The notes beneath the pieces were generated by a model. That model did no database searches. It was not told the origin of the DNA and was given only the letters and a program-made list of their open reading frames with translations. DNA of 7,176 bases from Phycisphaerales bacterium (GTDB lineage Bacteria; Planctomycetota; Phycisphaerae; Phycisphaerales; UBA1924), in the NCBI GenBank assembly GCA_030680655.1, contig JAUXUZ010000402.1, forward strand, positions 1-7,176. The letters are read 5' to 3'. This document shows positions 1 to 6,022 of the stretch, piece by piece. How positions within the stretch are numbered: position 1 is the first letter of the stretch; each line of letters opens with the position of its first letter. The translations under genes were made by a program, and so were the position numbers.

Positions 1-1788
1 GCGGCCGGTTCCGCCGGCGCTGTCGCTGCGGACGACTGCGTCGCCGAGCCTGTGGGCGAGCCAGAGCCCGGCGACGCGGTGCATCGTGCGTGGGTCGGTC
101 AGCAGGGCGGCGAGGGTGCGCGAGCCGGCCGTGGCCAGAGCCGCACGGCCGCTGATTGTCCCGGCGGAGTCACCGGCGGCGCGGCCGATCCAGCCGCACA
201 CGAGCAGGCCGCGGGCGGCGTTGGCGCGGATGCGGTGGTGCGGGTCGGTCGCGCGGTCCAGGAGCAGCTCGATCACGGCGGTGTCGGCGCCGGCGCGGTC
301 GTCGGTCGGCCGGCGGGTGCGGACGCGGCGGAGCAAGCCCTCGACCGCATTGGCGCGGACGCGTGCATCGGGGAGATTGGCGGCCTTGACCAGCAGCGCT
401 TCAGCGGCTGGCGCTTCATCGGCATCGACCGATGCGAGCGTTGCCACAGCGCTTGCGACTGCGCGCGGTGAGACCGCTTCGGCGCGGTCGCCGCCGCCGG
501 CGAACTGCTCGGTCAGGCGGACCGCCTCGGCGATCGCTCGCTCACGCTCGTGGCCGCCGGGGCTCAGCGCGATCTGGGCCGCCAGGTGACGGAGCGGCTG
601 GTGGGCGCTGCGTGCCAGGACCGCCCCGAGGCGTTCGCGCTGGTCAACTGGGAGGGCGTCATCGCCCGCGCGCGAGAGGATGGCGTCGGCCGCGGTGGTC
701 GCGACGGTGGGCTCGGGGTCGAAGACGAGGTCGAGCAGGCAGGCGGGGGGGCGCACCGCGCCGGCGGCGGAGAGCACGAGCGATTGGCGGACGAGCGGGT
801 GGATGTCGGTGAGCAGGATGGCGGAGGCGGCGTCGCGGAGGCGGTCGCTGATGGGGACGGTGGCCAGCCACCGCGCCAGGCCGCGGCGGGCGGCGAGGCT
901 GAGGCCATCGATCTGGCTCAGGCGCGGCAGCGCCCCGGCGAACTCGCGCTCGCCGACGCGGCTGGATCCGGCGAGGCCGGCTGGGCGCAGGGGGTTCAGG
1001 GCGAGGTGGCTACGTTCGAGGACAACGGACTGATCGGCGAGGCTGTCGGCGCGCGTCAGGCGCTGGGCGCAGGCGGTGGCGAGAGAGGGGTGCTTGAGCC
1101 ACGCCCACGCGCAGGATCGCATCGCCGGGTCGTCGCTGGTGCGGATGAGCCCGCGCACGACCATGTGGGCGGGGTGGTCGGCGTCGTTCATCCACTTGCC
1201 GCCCGCGGGCGTTCCGCCGCGCGTGACGAGCCCGTGCTGGATGGCGGTGCGGAGGGCACCGGTGCGCCGGTGGTGGTCGAAGGTCTCGATCGCGCTGTCG
1301 GCGGCGGCGCGGGCGGCGGCCTGGCCTTTGTCGTCGAGGGTGCGCTGCGCGAGGGCGGACATGAACGACGCGAGCGTTTGCTCGGCCACTTCAGCGACGG
1401 CGGCGTCTGGATCGGCGAGCAGATTGACGATCGAGGCGCCGGCGAGAACGCCGAGGCCTCCGACCTCGGGCGCGCTGCAGGCGAGGGCGATGCTCGCGCG
1501 CGTGGCGGGGTCTGGGTCCTGGGCGAGATAGGCGGCCAGTTGGGGCCAGTCGGTGCCGATGATCAGCGCCAGTTCACCGCGCTGTGGCGAGCTCAGGAGC
1601 GACCAGCGGGCGGCCAGGTGGGGCACGGCGAGGCTGTCGGGGCGGCGGCGGGCGATTGCGAGCAGTTCCCTTGCGAGGCCCTCGGCCTCGGCGGGCGCGC
1701 ACCACCGCAGGGCCGTTGCGAGCACGGCCGTGCGGGCGTTGACACCGATGAACTTCAGCGGCCAGACCCGCCGCGAGAGGCTCGACAT
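1..1788 (-). CDS. HEAT-repeat protein, 3' end beyond the left edge
   Basis: The minus-strand frame is open from an ATG at 1788 to the window edge: 596 codons with no stop, so the C-terminus is missing. The product is an Ala/Leu/Arg-rich stack of helical pairs with the HEAT signature of Asp-Pro, then V/I-R-x-x-A, then a Leu-rich helix. Examples lie near residues 91-105 (DPDPATRASIALA), 126-143, 330-342 (HPLVRQSLVLSAA), 360-373, 473-488 (DARVRANAVEGLL) and 515-530 (DPHHRIRANAARGLL). Such proteins are usually protein-binding scaffolds; no enzymatic motif is visible and the partner is unknown. I see no signal peptide or membrane helix in the N-terminus (MSSLSRRVWPLKFIGVN), so the visible part looks cytoplasmic. 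The ATG at 1788 has no clear Shine-Dalgarno sequence. The frame stays open upstream, and a GTG at 1875 is an alternative start. Long opposite-strand frames here look like shadows. Confidence 0.82.
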   Translation of the reverse strand, partial: MSSLSRRVWPLKFIGVNARTAVLATALRWCAPAEAEGLARELLAIARRRPDSLAVPHLAARWSLLSSPQRGELALIIGTDWPQLAAYLAQDPDPATRASIALACSAPEVGGLGVLAGASIVNLLADPDAAVAEVAEQTLASFMSALAQRTLDDKGQAAARAAADSAIETFDHHRRTGALRTAIQHGLVTRGGTPAGGKWMNDADHPAHMVVRGLIRTSDDPAMRSCAWAWLKHPSLATACAQRLTRADSLADQSVVLERSHLALNPLRPAGLAGSSRVGEREFAGALPRLSQIDGLSLAARRGLARWLATVPISDRLRDAASAILLTDIHPLVRQSLVLSAAGAVRPPACLLDLVFDPEPTVATTAADAILSRAGDDALPVDQRERLGAVLARSAHQPLRHLAAQIALSPGGHERERAIAEAVRLTEQFAGGGDRAEAVSPRAVASAVATLASVDADEAPAAEALLVKAANLPDARVRANAVEGLLRRVRTRRPTDDRAGADTAVIELLLDRATDPHHRIRANAARGLLVCGWIGRAAGDSAGTISGRAALATAGSRTLAALLTDPRTMHRVAGLWLAHRLGDAVVRSDSAGGTGR

Positions 1789-1968
1789 ACTTGCGGAGAT
1801 CGGCGTTCCCGTGCCTTGCGGGCCAACATCAGCGAGCCCGCGTGAGCGCGCGGCGGCCTGCCATTGACCTCCCACCGCTTGGCCACGGATCGTGCACAAA
1901 ACAAAGGCCCCATCCGAGACATCGTGACCACCTCTTTGTGCGTCAGTCGGTGCCCCAAACCCACTGCC

Positions 1969-2000
1969 AGTTGTACACACGAACCGACAGACCCACAACT
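1969..2000. repeat. Spaced inverted repeat AGTTGT-N20-ACAACT
   Basis: The 6-bp arms AGTTGT (1969-1974) and ACAACT (1995-2000) are perfect reverse complements whose centres are about 26 bp apart. They lie in the divergent region between the HEAT-repeat gene and the DUF2617-like gene. On the minus strand they overlap a weak promoter-like pair, TTGTGG and TACAAC with a 17-bp spacer, which could serve the HEAT-repeat gene. A regulator site is possible, but arms this short can arise by chance. Confidence 0.2.
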
Positions 2001-2004
2001 TGTT

Positions 2005-2015
2005 GGGGTTTCCCC
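2005..2015. repeat. Small palindrome GGGG-TTT-CCCC abutting a -35 box
   Basis: GGGGTTTCCCC is a perfect 4-bp inverted repeat around three T residues. It ends one base before the TTGACG hexamer at 2016-2021. Its position directly upstream of the best promoter in the window suggests an operator or activator half-site. It is too short to be conclusive in G+C-rich DNA. Confidence 0.2.
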
Positions 2016-2045
2016 TTGACGCGCTGCCCGACTCGCAGTTATTGT
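2016..2045 (+). promoter_or_regulatory. Sigma70-like promoter reading toward the DUF2617-like gene
   Basis: TTGACG at 2016-2021 matches the -35 consensus at five of six positions. TATTGT at 2040-2045 is an acceptable -10 hexamer, and the 18-bp spacer is within the normal range. The surrounding bases (TTATTGTGATTTTC) are much more A+T-rich than the coding sequence. Transcription would start near 2052 and leave a leader of about 210 nt before the ATG at 2263. Planctomycete promoters are poorly characterised, so this is a consensus match only. Confidence 0.4.
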
Positions 2046-2245
2046 GATTTTCATCTTCGCGCCAGGTCGGCAAGTCAGTAGCTTTCCCGTCCGTCGCTCC
2101 GCTGCTCTGAGAATCACCGGCGGGCCGATGTTTGGAACAAGCCTCGTGACACCAGCACCGGTCTCCCTCCCGCCTTCCTCAGCGGGAAAACAGGGAGAAA
2201 AGCAGCGACGAAGCGAGAATGCACGGAGCCTTGTGAGGCCCGTGT

Positions 2246-2262
2246 GCGAAAGGACTTCGCGG
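2246..2262 (+). promoter_or_regulatory. RBS hairpin: AGGA displayed in the loop
   Basis: GCGAA (2246-2250) and TTCGC (2256-2260) form a perfect 5-bp stem, extendable by a T-G wobble pair (2245/2261). The 5-nt loop AGGAC contains the Shine-Dalgarno core AGGA (2251-2254), which lies 8 nt before the ATG at 2263, a good spacing. The start codon begins two bases after the stem. The arrangement supports 2263 as the start and could modulate ribosome access. The stem is short and its in vivo relevance is inferred. Confidence 0.35.
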
Positions 2263-3012
2263 ATGCACGCTCCAACTCCTCCTCCTCCCCCGTCAGCCCC
2301 CATGCCACACGCCCTTCCTTCAAGGCACGCTGCGGCCGAGACCCGCGAGCCCTCGTCGGTGAGCGGGTCTGCGGGGAAGCCGCATACGGCTCACGCAACT
2401 GTCGCCACCGGCGCGCGGCCTTCGCTGGCGACGCCGAATCACACGCTGATCCTGTACACGCGCCCGCTGCACCCTGAGCTTGTGCAGATGAAGGCCCGCA
2501 AGACGGTGCAGCTCAAGGGGCTGGGGACGGGGCCTTCGCGCATCGCCGGCGCGGCCGAGTTTGAGGCATGGCTGACGCCGCTGGGGCACATGCTGCGCTA
2601 CCAGACCAAGACGCACTGCTTCTGCGAGCTGGTGACCGACCGCGACACGGGGCTGCCGACCTCGGGCGTTGCGTTCAGCGTTCCGGCGGTTGGCGAGAAG
2701 GACCACGAGCAGCTCTTTGCCGAGGCGTGCGTGCTCTACACCACCAGCCTGCAGACCGAGATGCTGCCGCCGCCGATCTACAACTCCACCTACCGGGAGA
2801 TGCTCGAGCTGGCCGAGGAAGTGGATGCGCTGCTGCACACGTGGACCGTCCCGTCAGCGGGCAAGGACCAGGCGGCGCTGCGCTGCCTGTCGATGCTGGA
2901 ACTGCAGCGGTTTGACGACGAGATGCACGCGCAGAGCACGCACATGTTCCCGTGCTTTGGCGCGGGGGGCGGGCTGGTGCTGCGGACGCAGACGGTGTTC
3001 CAGCGGGTGTGA
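2263..3012 (+). CDS. DUF2617-like protein with Pro-rich N-terminal extension
   Basis: This gene encodes 249 residues from the ATG at 2263. I chose that start for the AGGA placed 8 nt upstream. The frame is open back to 2044, but that upstream part has poor codon use and looks like leader; 2302 (ATG) and 2359 (GTG) are later alternatives. Residues 1-57 are low-complexity and Pro/Ala/Ser-rich, including PTPPPPPSAP. A compact core of about 190 residues follows. It has LYTRPLHPEL near residue 65, GHMLRYQTKTHCFCEL near 108-123, LLHTW near 190, and a C-terminal segment with THMFPC and VLRTQTVFQ. The early HPEL, mid-domain GH and final T-Q-S/T-V/L-F elements recall DUF2617 proteins of planctomycetes, whose function is unknown. 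That assignment is from memory and needs a profile search. No signal peptide or membrane helix is seen. The gene is convergent with the flavoprotein gene. Confidence 0.72.
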   Translation: MHAPTPPPPPSAPMPHALPSRHAAAETREPSSVSGSAGKPHTAHATVATGARPSLATPNHTLILYTRPLHPELVQMKARKTVQLKGLGTGPSRIAGAAEFEAWLTPLGHMLRYQTKTHCFCELVTDRDTGLPTSGVAFSVPAVGEKDHEQLFAEACVLYTTSLQTEMLPPPIYNSTYREMLELAEEVDALLHTWTVPSAGKDQAALRCLSMLELQRFDDEMHAQSTHMFPCFGAGGGLVLRTQTVFQRV

Positions 3013-3023
3013 GCGCGAGCCAT

Positions 3024-3038
3024 GCGGCCGCTTGCCGC
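3024..3038. terminator. Possible bidirectional terminator hairpin in the convergent gap
   Basis: GCGGC (3024-3028) and GCCGC (3034-3038) can form a 5-bp G+C-only stem with a 5-nt loop. It lies between the stop of the DUF2617-like gene (3012) and the stop of the flavoprotein gene (3040-3038). Position favours a shared terminator, but neither strand has a U-tract, so an intrinsic terminator is weakly supported. Confidence 0.2.
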
Positions 3039-4552
3039 TATGGCGTTGCCGGTTGGCATTGCTCTGAAGGAACGAGTGCCTCTACCACGTCGCGGGCGTG
3101 GTACGAGAGGTTCTGCGCGGAGATGAACTGCCGGATGCACGCGAGGTCGTCGCCGGCGGTGAGCAGAGGGGGCTCGTGGTACCCGTCGGCGCGGTGCTGC
3201 TCGAGCCCGAGGTTGGCCATCAGCCCGTTGCACAGGCACTTGCGCCCGACTGTCTCTTCAGCCTTGCCGCCCTTTCGCACGAAGTCGTCAACCGGTTCGC
3301 TTGCGCAGCGGTAGCCGAGGCTGCCGTCCTCCTTGGCGTACGCGCGGCGGAGGTACCCCAGGTCGCACAGGCGCGGACGCTCCGCGAAGACCGCCGGCTC
3401 AGAGAGCGTTCCTTCCAGCGCCGCGACCTTGAATGGGAAGCCCGTCGGCGAGGCGGCGGGATCGGTGAACACGTCGCCGCCACCGCTGAGCAGGCCCGCC
3501 AGGAATCGCCTGCGCAGCGTTGGGTCGAGGCCCGATTCTTCGCAGTAGGCGAAGGCGGTGCCAACCTGGATGCCGCGGGCACCGGCGGCCACCGCCGCGG
3601 CGAGTTTCTCCCGCGTTGCGAACCCGCCGGCGAGCCAGAACGGCAGGCCCAGGCCCACCATGTCGGCGGGGTCGACCTCGTCGCGCTCCCCGTAGACCGG
3701 CTCTCCGCGGGCGGTGACCTGCTGCACTCCGCGCGGCGGCGCGTTGTGCCCGCCGGCGACTGGGGCTTCAACGACGAAGCCGCCGATTCCGCCTGGAGCC
3801 TTCTTCAGCAGCGCTCGCGCCAGCGTCGCCGAGGAGACGATCGGCAGGAAGATGGGGCGGCGTAGCGCCGGTGGCGCATCGTGCCCGGCCTCGCTCCAGA
3901 GTGCCGCGGGGTCGAACGTCGCTGTGAACCTGCGGTCGCCCGCGTTCTGGACGTCGAGCGGGATCTCGGCGGGTGCGTTGCGGCTGAGCGCATCGAGCAC
4001 GCCGGGAATCTCAGCGGGGATGCCGGCCCCCATGAGCACGACGTCAACGCCTGCGAGCATTGCTCCGTAGAGGCTCGGCAGCATGGGGAACTGGATCTTG
4101 TGAAGGAAGTTGATGCCGACGACGCCCGCGTGCCCCTCCTTGGCGAGGTAAACCTCGACGAAGTTCGCGAGCACCAGCAGCCACTGGCGGTCTCGCGTGA
4201 GGATCGCCCGTGGCAGCGGCACCAGCTTGAACCGGCTGGCGCCAGCGCCCGGCGTTTGCGACCGCTCCGTCTCGGCGTCCTCATCTTCCGACGGTGGCGT
4301 CGGCTGGCGGGTGGACCCGGCGGCCTGGAAGTAGCGGTCGAGCACGCGCTGCGCGGCGTGCGGCGCGGGGAAGGCTGAGATCGCCCGTCGGACGTGGCCC
4401 CCTTCATCTCCAAGGGCCAAGCGTCGAACGAGGATGGTGTCGAGGGCTGTGCCCGAAACGACGCCAAGCTGGCCTATGGAGGAGACCTCGCGTGCGAGCT
4501 TCCACCCGGACACCCCCGCGCCCATCCCGCCTTGAATCAGACGTGGCAGCAT
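3038..4552 (-). CDS. Nitronate monooxygenase-type FMN flavoprotein (2-nitropropane dioxygenase-like)
   Basis: The 504-residue product has the hallmarks of the NMO-type FMN TIM barrel: QGGMGAGVSG at residues 7-16, LGVVSGTALD at 29-38, EAPVAGGHNAPPRG at 262-275 with H269 at the position of the family's catalytic histidine, and the phosphate-binding stretch from LAGGFATREK (307-316) to IQVGTAFAYCEESGL (328-342). Known members oxidise nitronates or act as related FMN oxidoreductases; the substrate here cannot be read from sequence. It is longer than the usual 310-380 residues, with an acidic, Pro/Ser-rich insertion at about 80-105 and a C-terminal extension bearing C396, C416, C439/C441 (RKCLCNG) and C472. 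A GGAG 9 nt upstream supports the ATG at 4552. The gene lies 128 bp downstream of the aminotransferase on the same strand. The longer PfaD-like NMO relatives are an alternative family placement. Confidence 0.88.
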   Translation of the reverse strand: MLPRLIQGGMGAGVSGWKLAREVSSIGQLGVVSGTALDTILVRRLALGDEGGHVRRAISAFPAPHAAQRVLDRYFQAAGSTRQPTPPSEDEDAETERSQTPGAGASRFKLVPLPRAILTRDRQWLLVLANFVEVYLAKEGHAGVVGINFLHKIQFPMLPSLYGAMLAGVDVVLMGAGIPAEIPGVLDALSRNAPAEIPLDVQNAGDRRFTATFDPAALWSEAGHDAPPALRRPIFLPIVSSATLARALLKKAPGGIGGFVVEAPVAGGHNAPPRGVQQVTARGEPVYGERDEVDPADMVGLGLPFWLAGGFATREKLAAAVAAGARGIQVGTAFAYCEESGLDPTLRRRFLAGLLSGGGDVFTDPAASPTGFPFKVAALEGTLSEPAVFAERPRLCDLGYLRRAYAKEDGSLGYRCASEPVDDFVRKGGKAEETVGRKCLCNGLMANLGLEQHRADGYHEPPLLTAGDDLACIRQFISAQNLSYHARDVVEALVPSEQCQPATP

Positions 4553-4650
4553 TTGACGACACTCCGTTTCCGCGCTGGGCCGGCGTCCTCGCTCGGCAAC
4601 AGAGCGCGGGGCTCGTGAAGGGACACTCTAGGCCAATTTTCGGACTCACT

Positions 4651-4667
4651 GGTCCTTTTGTCGGACC
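4651..4667 (-). terminator. Short hairpin between aminotransferase and flavoprotein genes
   Basis: GGTCC and GGACC flank a 7-nt spacer (GACAAAA on the minus strand), giving a perfect 5-bp stem 14 bp past the aminotransferase stop. The motif TCCGA followed by an A-run occurs twice on the minus strand, at the stem loop and again 10-20 bp further on. It could be a weak attenuator, a processing site or an operator for the flavoprotein gene. No U-tract follows, so a classical terminator is not established. Confidence 0.2.
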
Positions 4668-4680
4668 CATCGTGCCGATA

Positions 4681-5955
4681 TCAGCCGCTCACCGGGAGGG
4701 CGGAGCGAGGCTTCCTGATCAGCCGAGGCGTCCCGCAGCAGTTCTCGATCGCCCCCACCGCGGAATCGACATCGTGCTCGGTCAGGAACGGCCCGAGGCT
4801 GAGGCGAACGGTCCCTGCGCCCGGCCCGCGGGCGGGGGCCGTACCGATCGCTCTGTGCATCAGCGGTGCGCAGTGCAGGCCCGCTCGGGTGATGATGCCG
4901 TGCCGGGCCTCCATGCTCTGCGCAATCTCCGCTGGCGCCGCGCTAGCGTGCACGATGCTGAACACGCCGACGCGATCGGCCGGTGCGGTCGGTCCGAGCA
5001 CGCGCAGGCCGGGTATCGCCGCCAGCCCGTTGAGCATGCGGAGCATCAATCGCTCTTCCCGGGCGCGGACCGCTGCAGCTCCCTCCACGCTGCCATCGCG
5101 CTGCGCGACGAGCCAGCGGACACCCTCGCTCAGCCCGATGATCCCTGCGGTGTTGTGCGAGCCCGCCTCGTACTTGTCGGGGAGCGTGTCTGGGTGCTGC
5201 TCGAGCTCTGACCGGTTGCCGGTGCCTCCTTCCCGCAGCGGATTGACCAGCCCCTCAGCGCCGGCGGCGATGACGAGCCCGCCCGTTCCCTGCGGGCCGA
5301 GCAGGCCCTTGTGCCCAGGGAATGCCAGCAGGTCGACGCACCAGCCGGCCATGTCGAACGGCGTGTGCCCGAGTGACTGAGCGCCGTCGACGAGCAGCAA
5401 GGGGCGCCAGTCGCCCGCGGCACGCACGGCCGGACCGATCAGCGAGAGTGGTTGCAGCGTGCCCGTCACGTTGCTGGCGTGGTTCACGGCGACCAGCGCA
5501 GTCTGGCCGGGGCGCACCGCGTCGAGCAGTTCGTCGACGCTGACTTGGCCGGAGGAGGGATCGCACGCGATGATCGTCACGTCAACGCGCGCGGACTCGG
5601 CGGCCATGGCACGCAGCGGGCGGAGCACGGAGTTGTGCTCTGTGCACGTGGTGACCGCGTGCACCCTGCCCCTACGGCTTGCCAGCGCGTGGCGCAGCAC
5701 GCCCTTGATCGCCAGGTTCAGCGCATCGGTTGTGTTGTGCGTGAAGACGACGCGGCCCGCGCCGGGCCCGTTCACGAGGCGGCTGATCCGTTCGCGGCAT
5801 TGGTCGATCAGCGCGGCGGCGCTGCGCGCTTCGGTGTAGGTGCCGCGGCCGGGGGCGCCGAGTCTGGTCATGTACCGGACGACGGCGCTAGCCACTTGGG
5901 GGGGCTTTGGGAAACTGGTCGCGGCGTTGTCGAAGTAGCGTCGGTGCTTCGCCAT
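4681..5955 (-). CDS. Cysteine desulfurase-family class V aminotransferase
   Basis: This complete 424-residue fold-type I PLP enzyme has YFDNAATSFPKP at residues 7-18, the cofactor-phosphate region THNTTDALN (72-80), TEHNSVLRP (105-113) with H107 over the PLP ring, VDGAQSLGH (189-197) with D190 and Q193, and the Schiff-base lysine K216 in FPGHKGLLGPQGTGG. It also has EAGSHNTAG (263-271) and the active-site loop RAGLHCAPL (357-365) with catalytic C362. A cysteine in that loop marks the desulfurases (cysteine to alanine plus enzyme persulfide). The motif layout best fits the cysteine desulfurase-like group TIGR01977 (EF2568 type) rather than housekeeping IscS; selenocysteine lyase activity is possible. 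No suf, isc or selD gene is adjacent. The ATG at 5955 lacks an obvious Shine-Dalgarno sequence, but the next residues already belong to the conserved N-terminus. It is divergent from the hemerythrin gene by 67 bp. Confidence 0.92.
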   Translation of the reverse strand: MAKHRRYFDNAATSFPKPPQVASAVVRYMTRLGAPGRGTYTEARSAAALIDQCRERISRLVNGPGAGRVVFTHNTTDALNLAIKGVLRHALASRRGRVHAVTTCTEHNSVLRPLRAMAAESARVDVTIIACDPSSGQVSVDELLDAVRPGQTALVAVNHASNVTGTLQPLSLIGPAVRAAGDWRPLLLVDGAQSLGHTPFDMAGWCVDLLAFPGHKGLLGPQGTGGLVIAAGAEGLVNPLREGGTGNRSELEQHPDTLPDKYEAGSHNTAGIIGLSEGVRWLVAQRDGSVEGAAAVRAREERLMLRMLNGLAAIPGLRVLGPTAPADRVGVFSIVHASAAPAEIAQSMEARHGIITRAGLHCAPLMHRAIGTAPARGPGAGTVRLSLGPFLTEHDVDSAVGAIENCCGTPRLIRKPRSALPVSG

Positions 5956-6022
5956 TGGCGGTCTCGTGCTCGATCGGTCCGGAAGGGCTCTGGCAGACCT
6001 AGAACAGGATTAGTATATCTGC
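5956..6022. promoter_or_regulatory. Compact divergent control region (aminotransferase / hemerythrin)
   Basis: Only 67 bp separate two divergent start codons, so both promoters must lie here or reach into the genes. The A+T-rich core is at 6010-6020. On the minus strand it reads TATACT (6018-6013), a five-of-six match to the -10 consensus, suitably placed for a leader of about 50 nt ahead of 5955. On the plus strand the same bases read TAGTAT or TATATC only a few bases before the ATG at 6023. There is a CTGGCA about 18 bp upstream of TATATC and an AGGA (6006-6009) that is 13 nt from the ATG, too far for a good ribosome site. The -35 elements are weak on both strands. Confidence 0.35.

Noticed and set aside
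52..812. Several overlapping plus-strand frames at the left end
   Set aside because: Arg/Ala/Gly-rich products with no ribosome sites or domains, all opposite the open HEAT-repeat frame.
550..1845. A 431-codon plus-strand open frame opposite the HEAT-repeat gene
   Set aside because: Its product is dominated by Gly, Ala, Glu, Asp, Arg and Val with no recognisable domain. It is the typical antisense shadow of a G+C-rich gene, while the minus strand gives a clean HEAT-repeat pattern.
1755..2303. A 182-codon minus-strand frame beginning at 2303
   Set aside because: Its N-terminal two thirds look non-coding and cross the plus-strand leader. Only the part from the ATG at 1922 has a ribosome site, and that is reported as a finding.
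3024..3031. GCGGCCGC 8-bp palindrome
   Set aside because: Common by chance in G+C-rich DNA and equal to a rare-cutter restriction site. It overlaps the possible terminator stem but is not called as a separate element.
3098..3865. A 255-codon plus-strand frame opposite the flavoprotein gene
   Set aside because: It lies within a gene of clear family identity on the other strand, and its product shows no domain.
4294..5380. Long plus-strand frames across the aminotransferase/flavoprotein junction
   Set aside because: They cross two well-supported minus-strand enzymes and have shadow-like composition.
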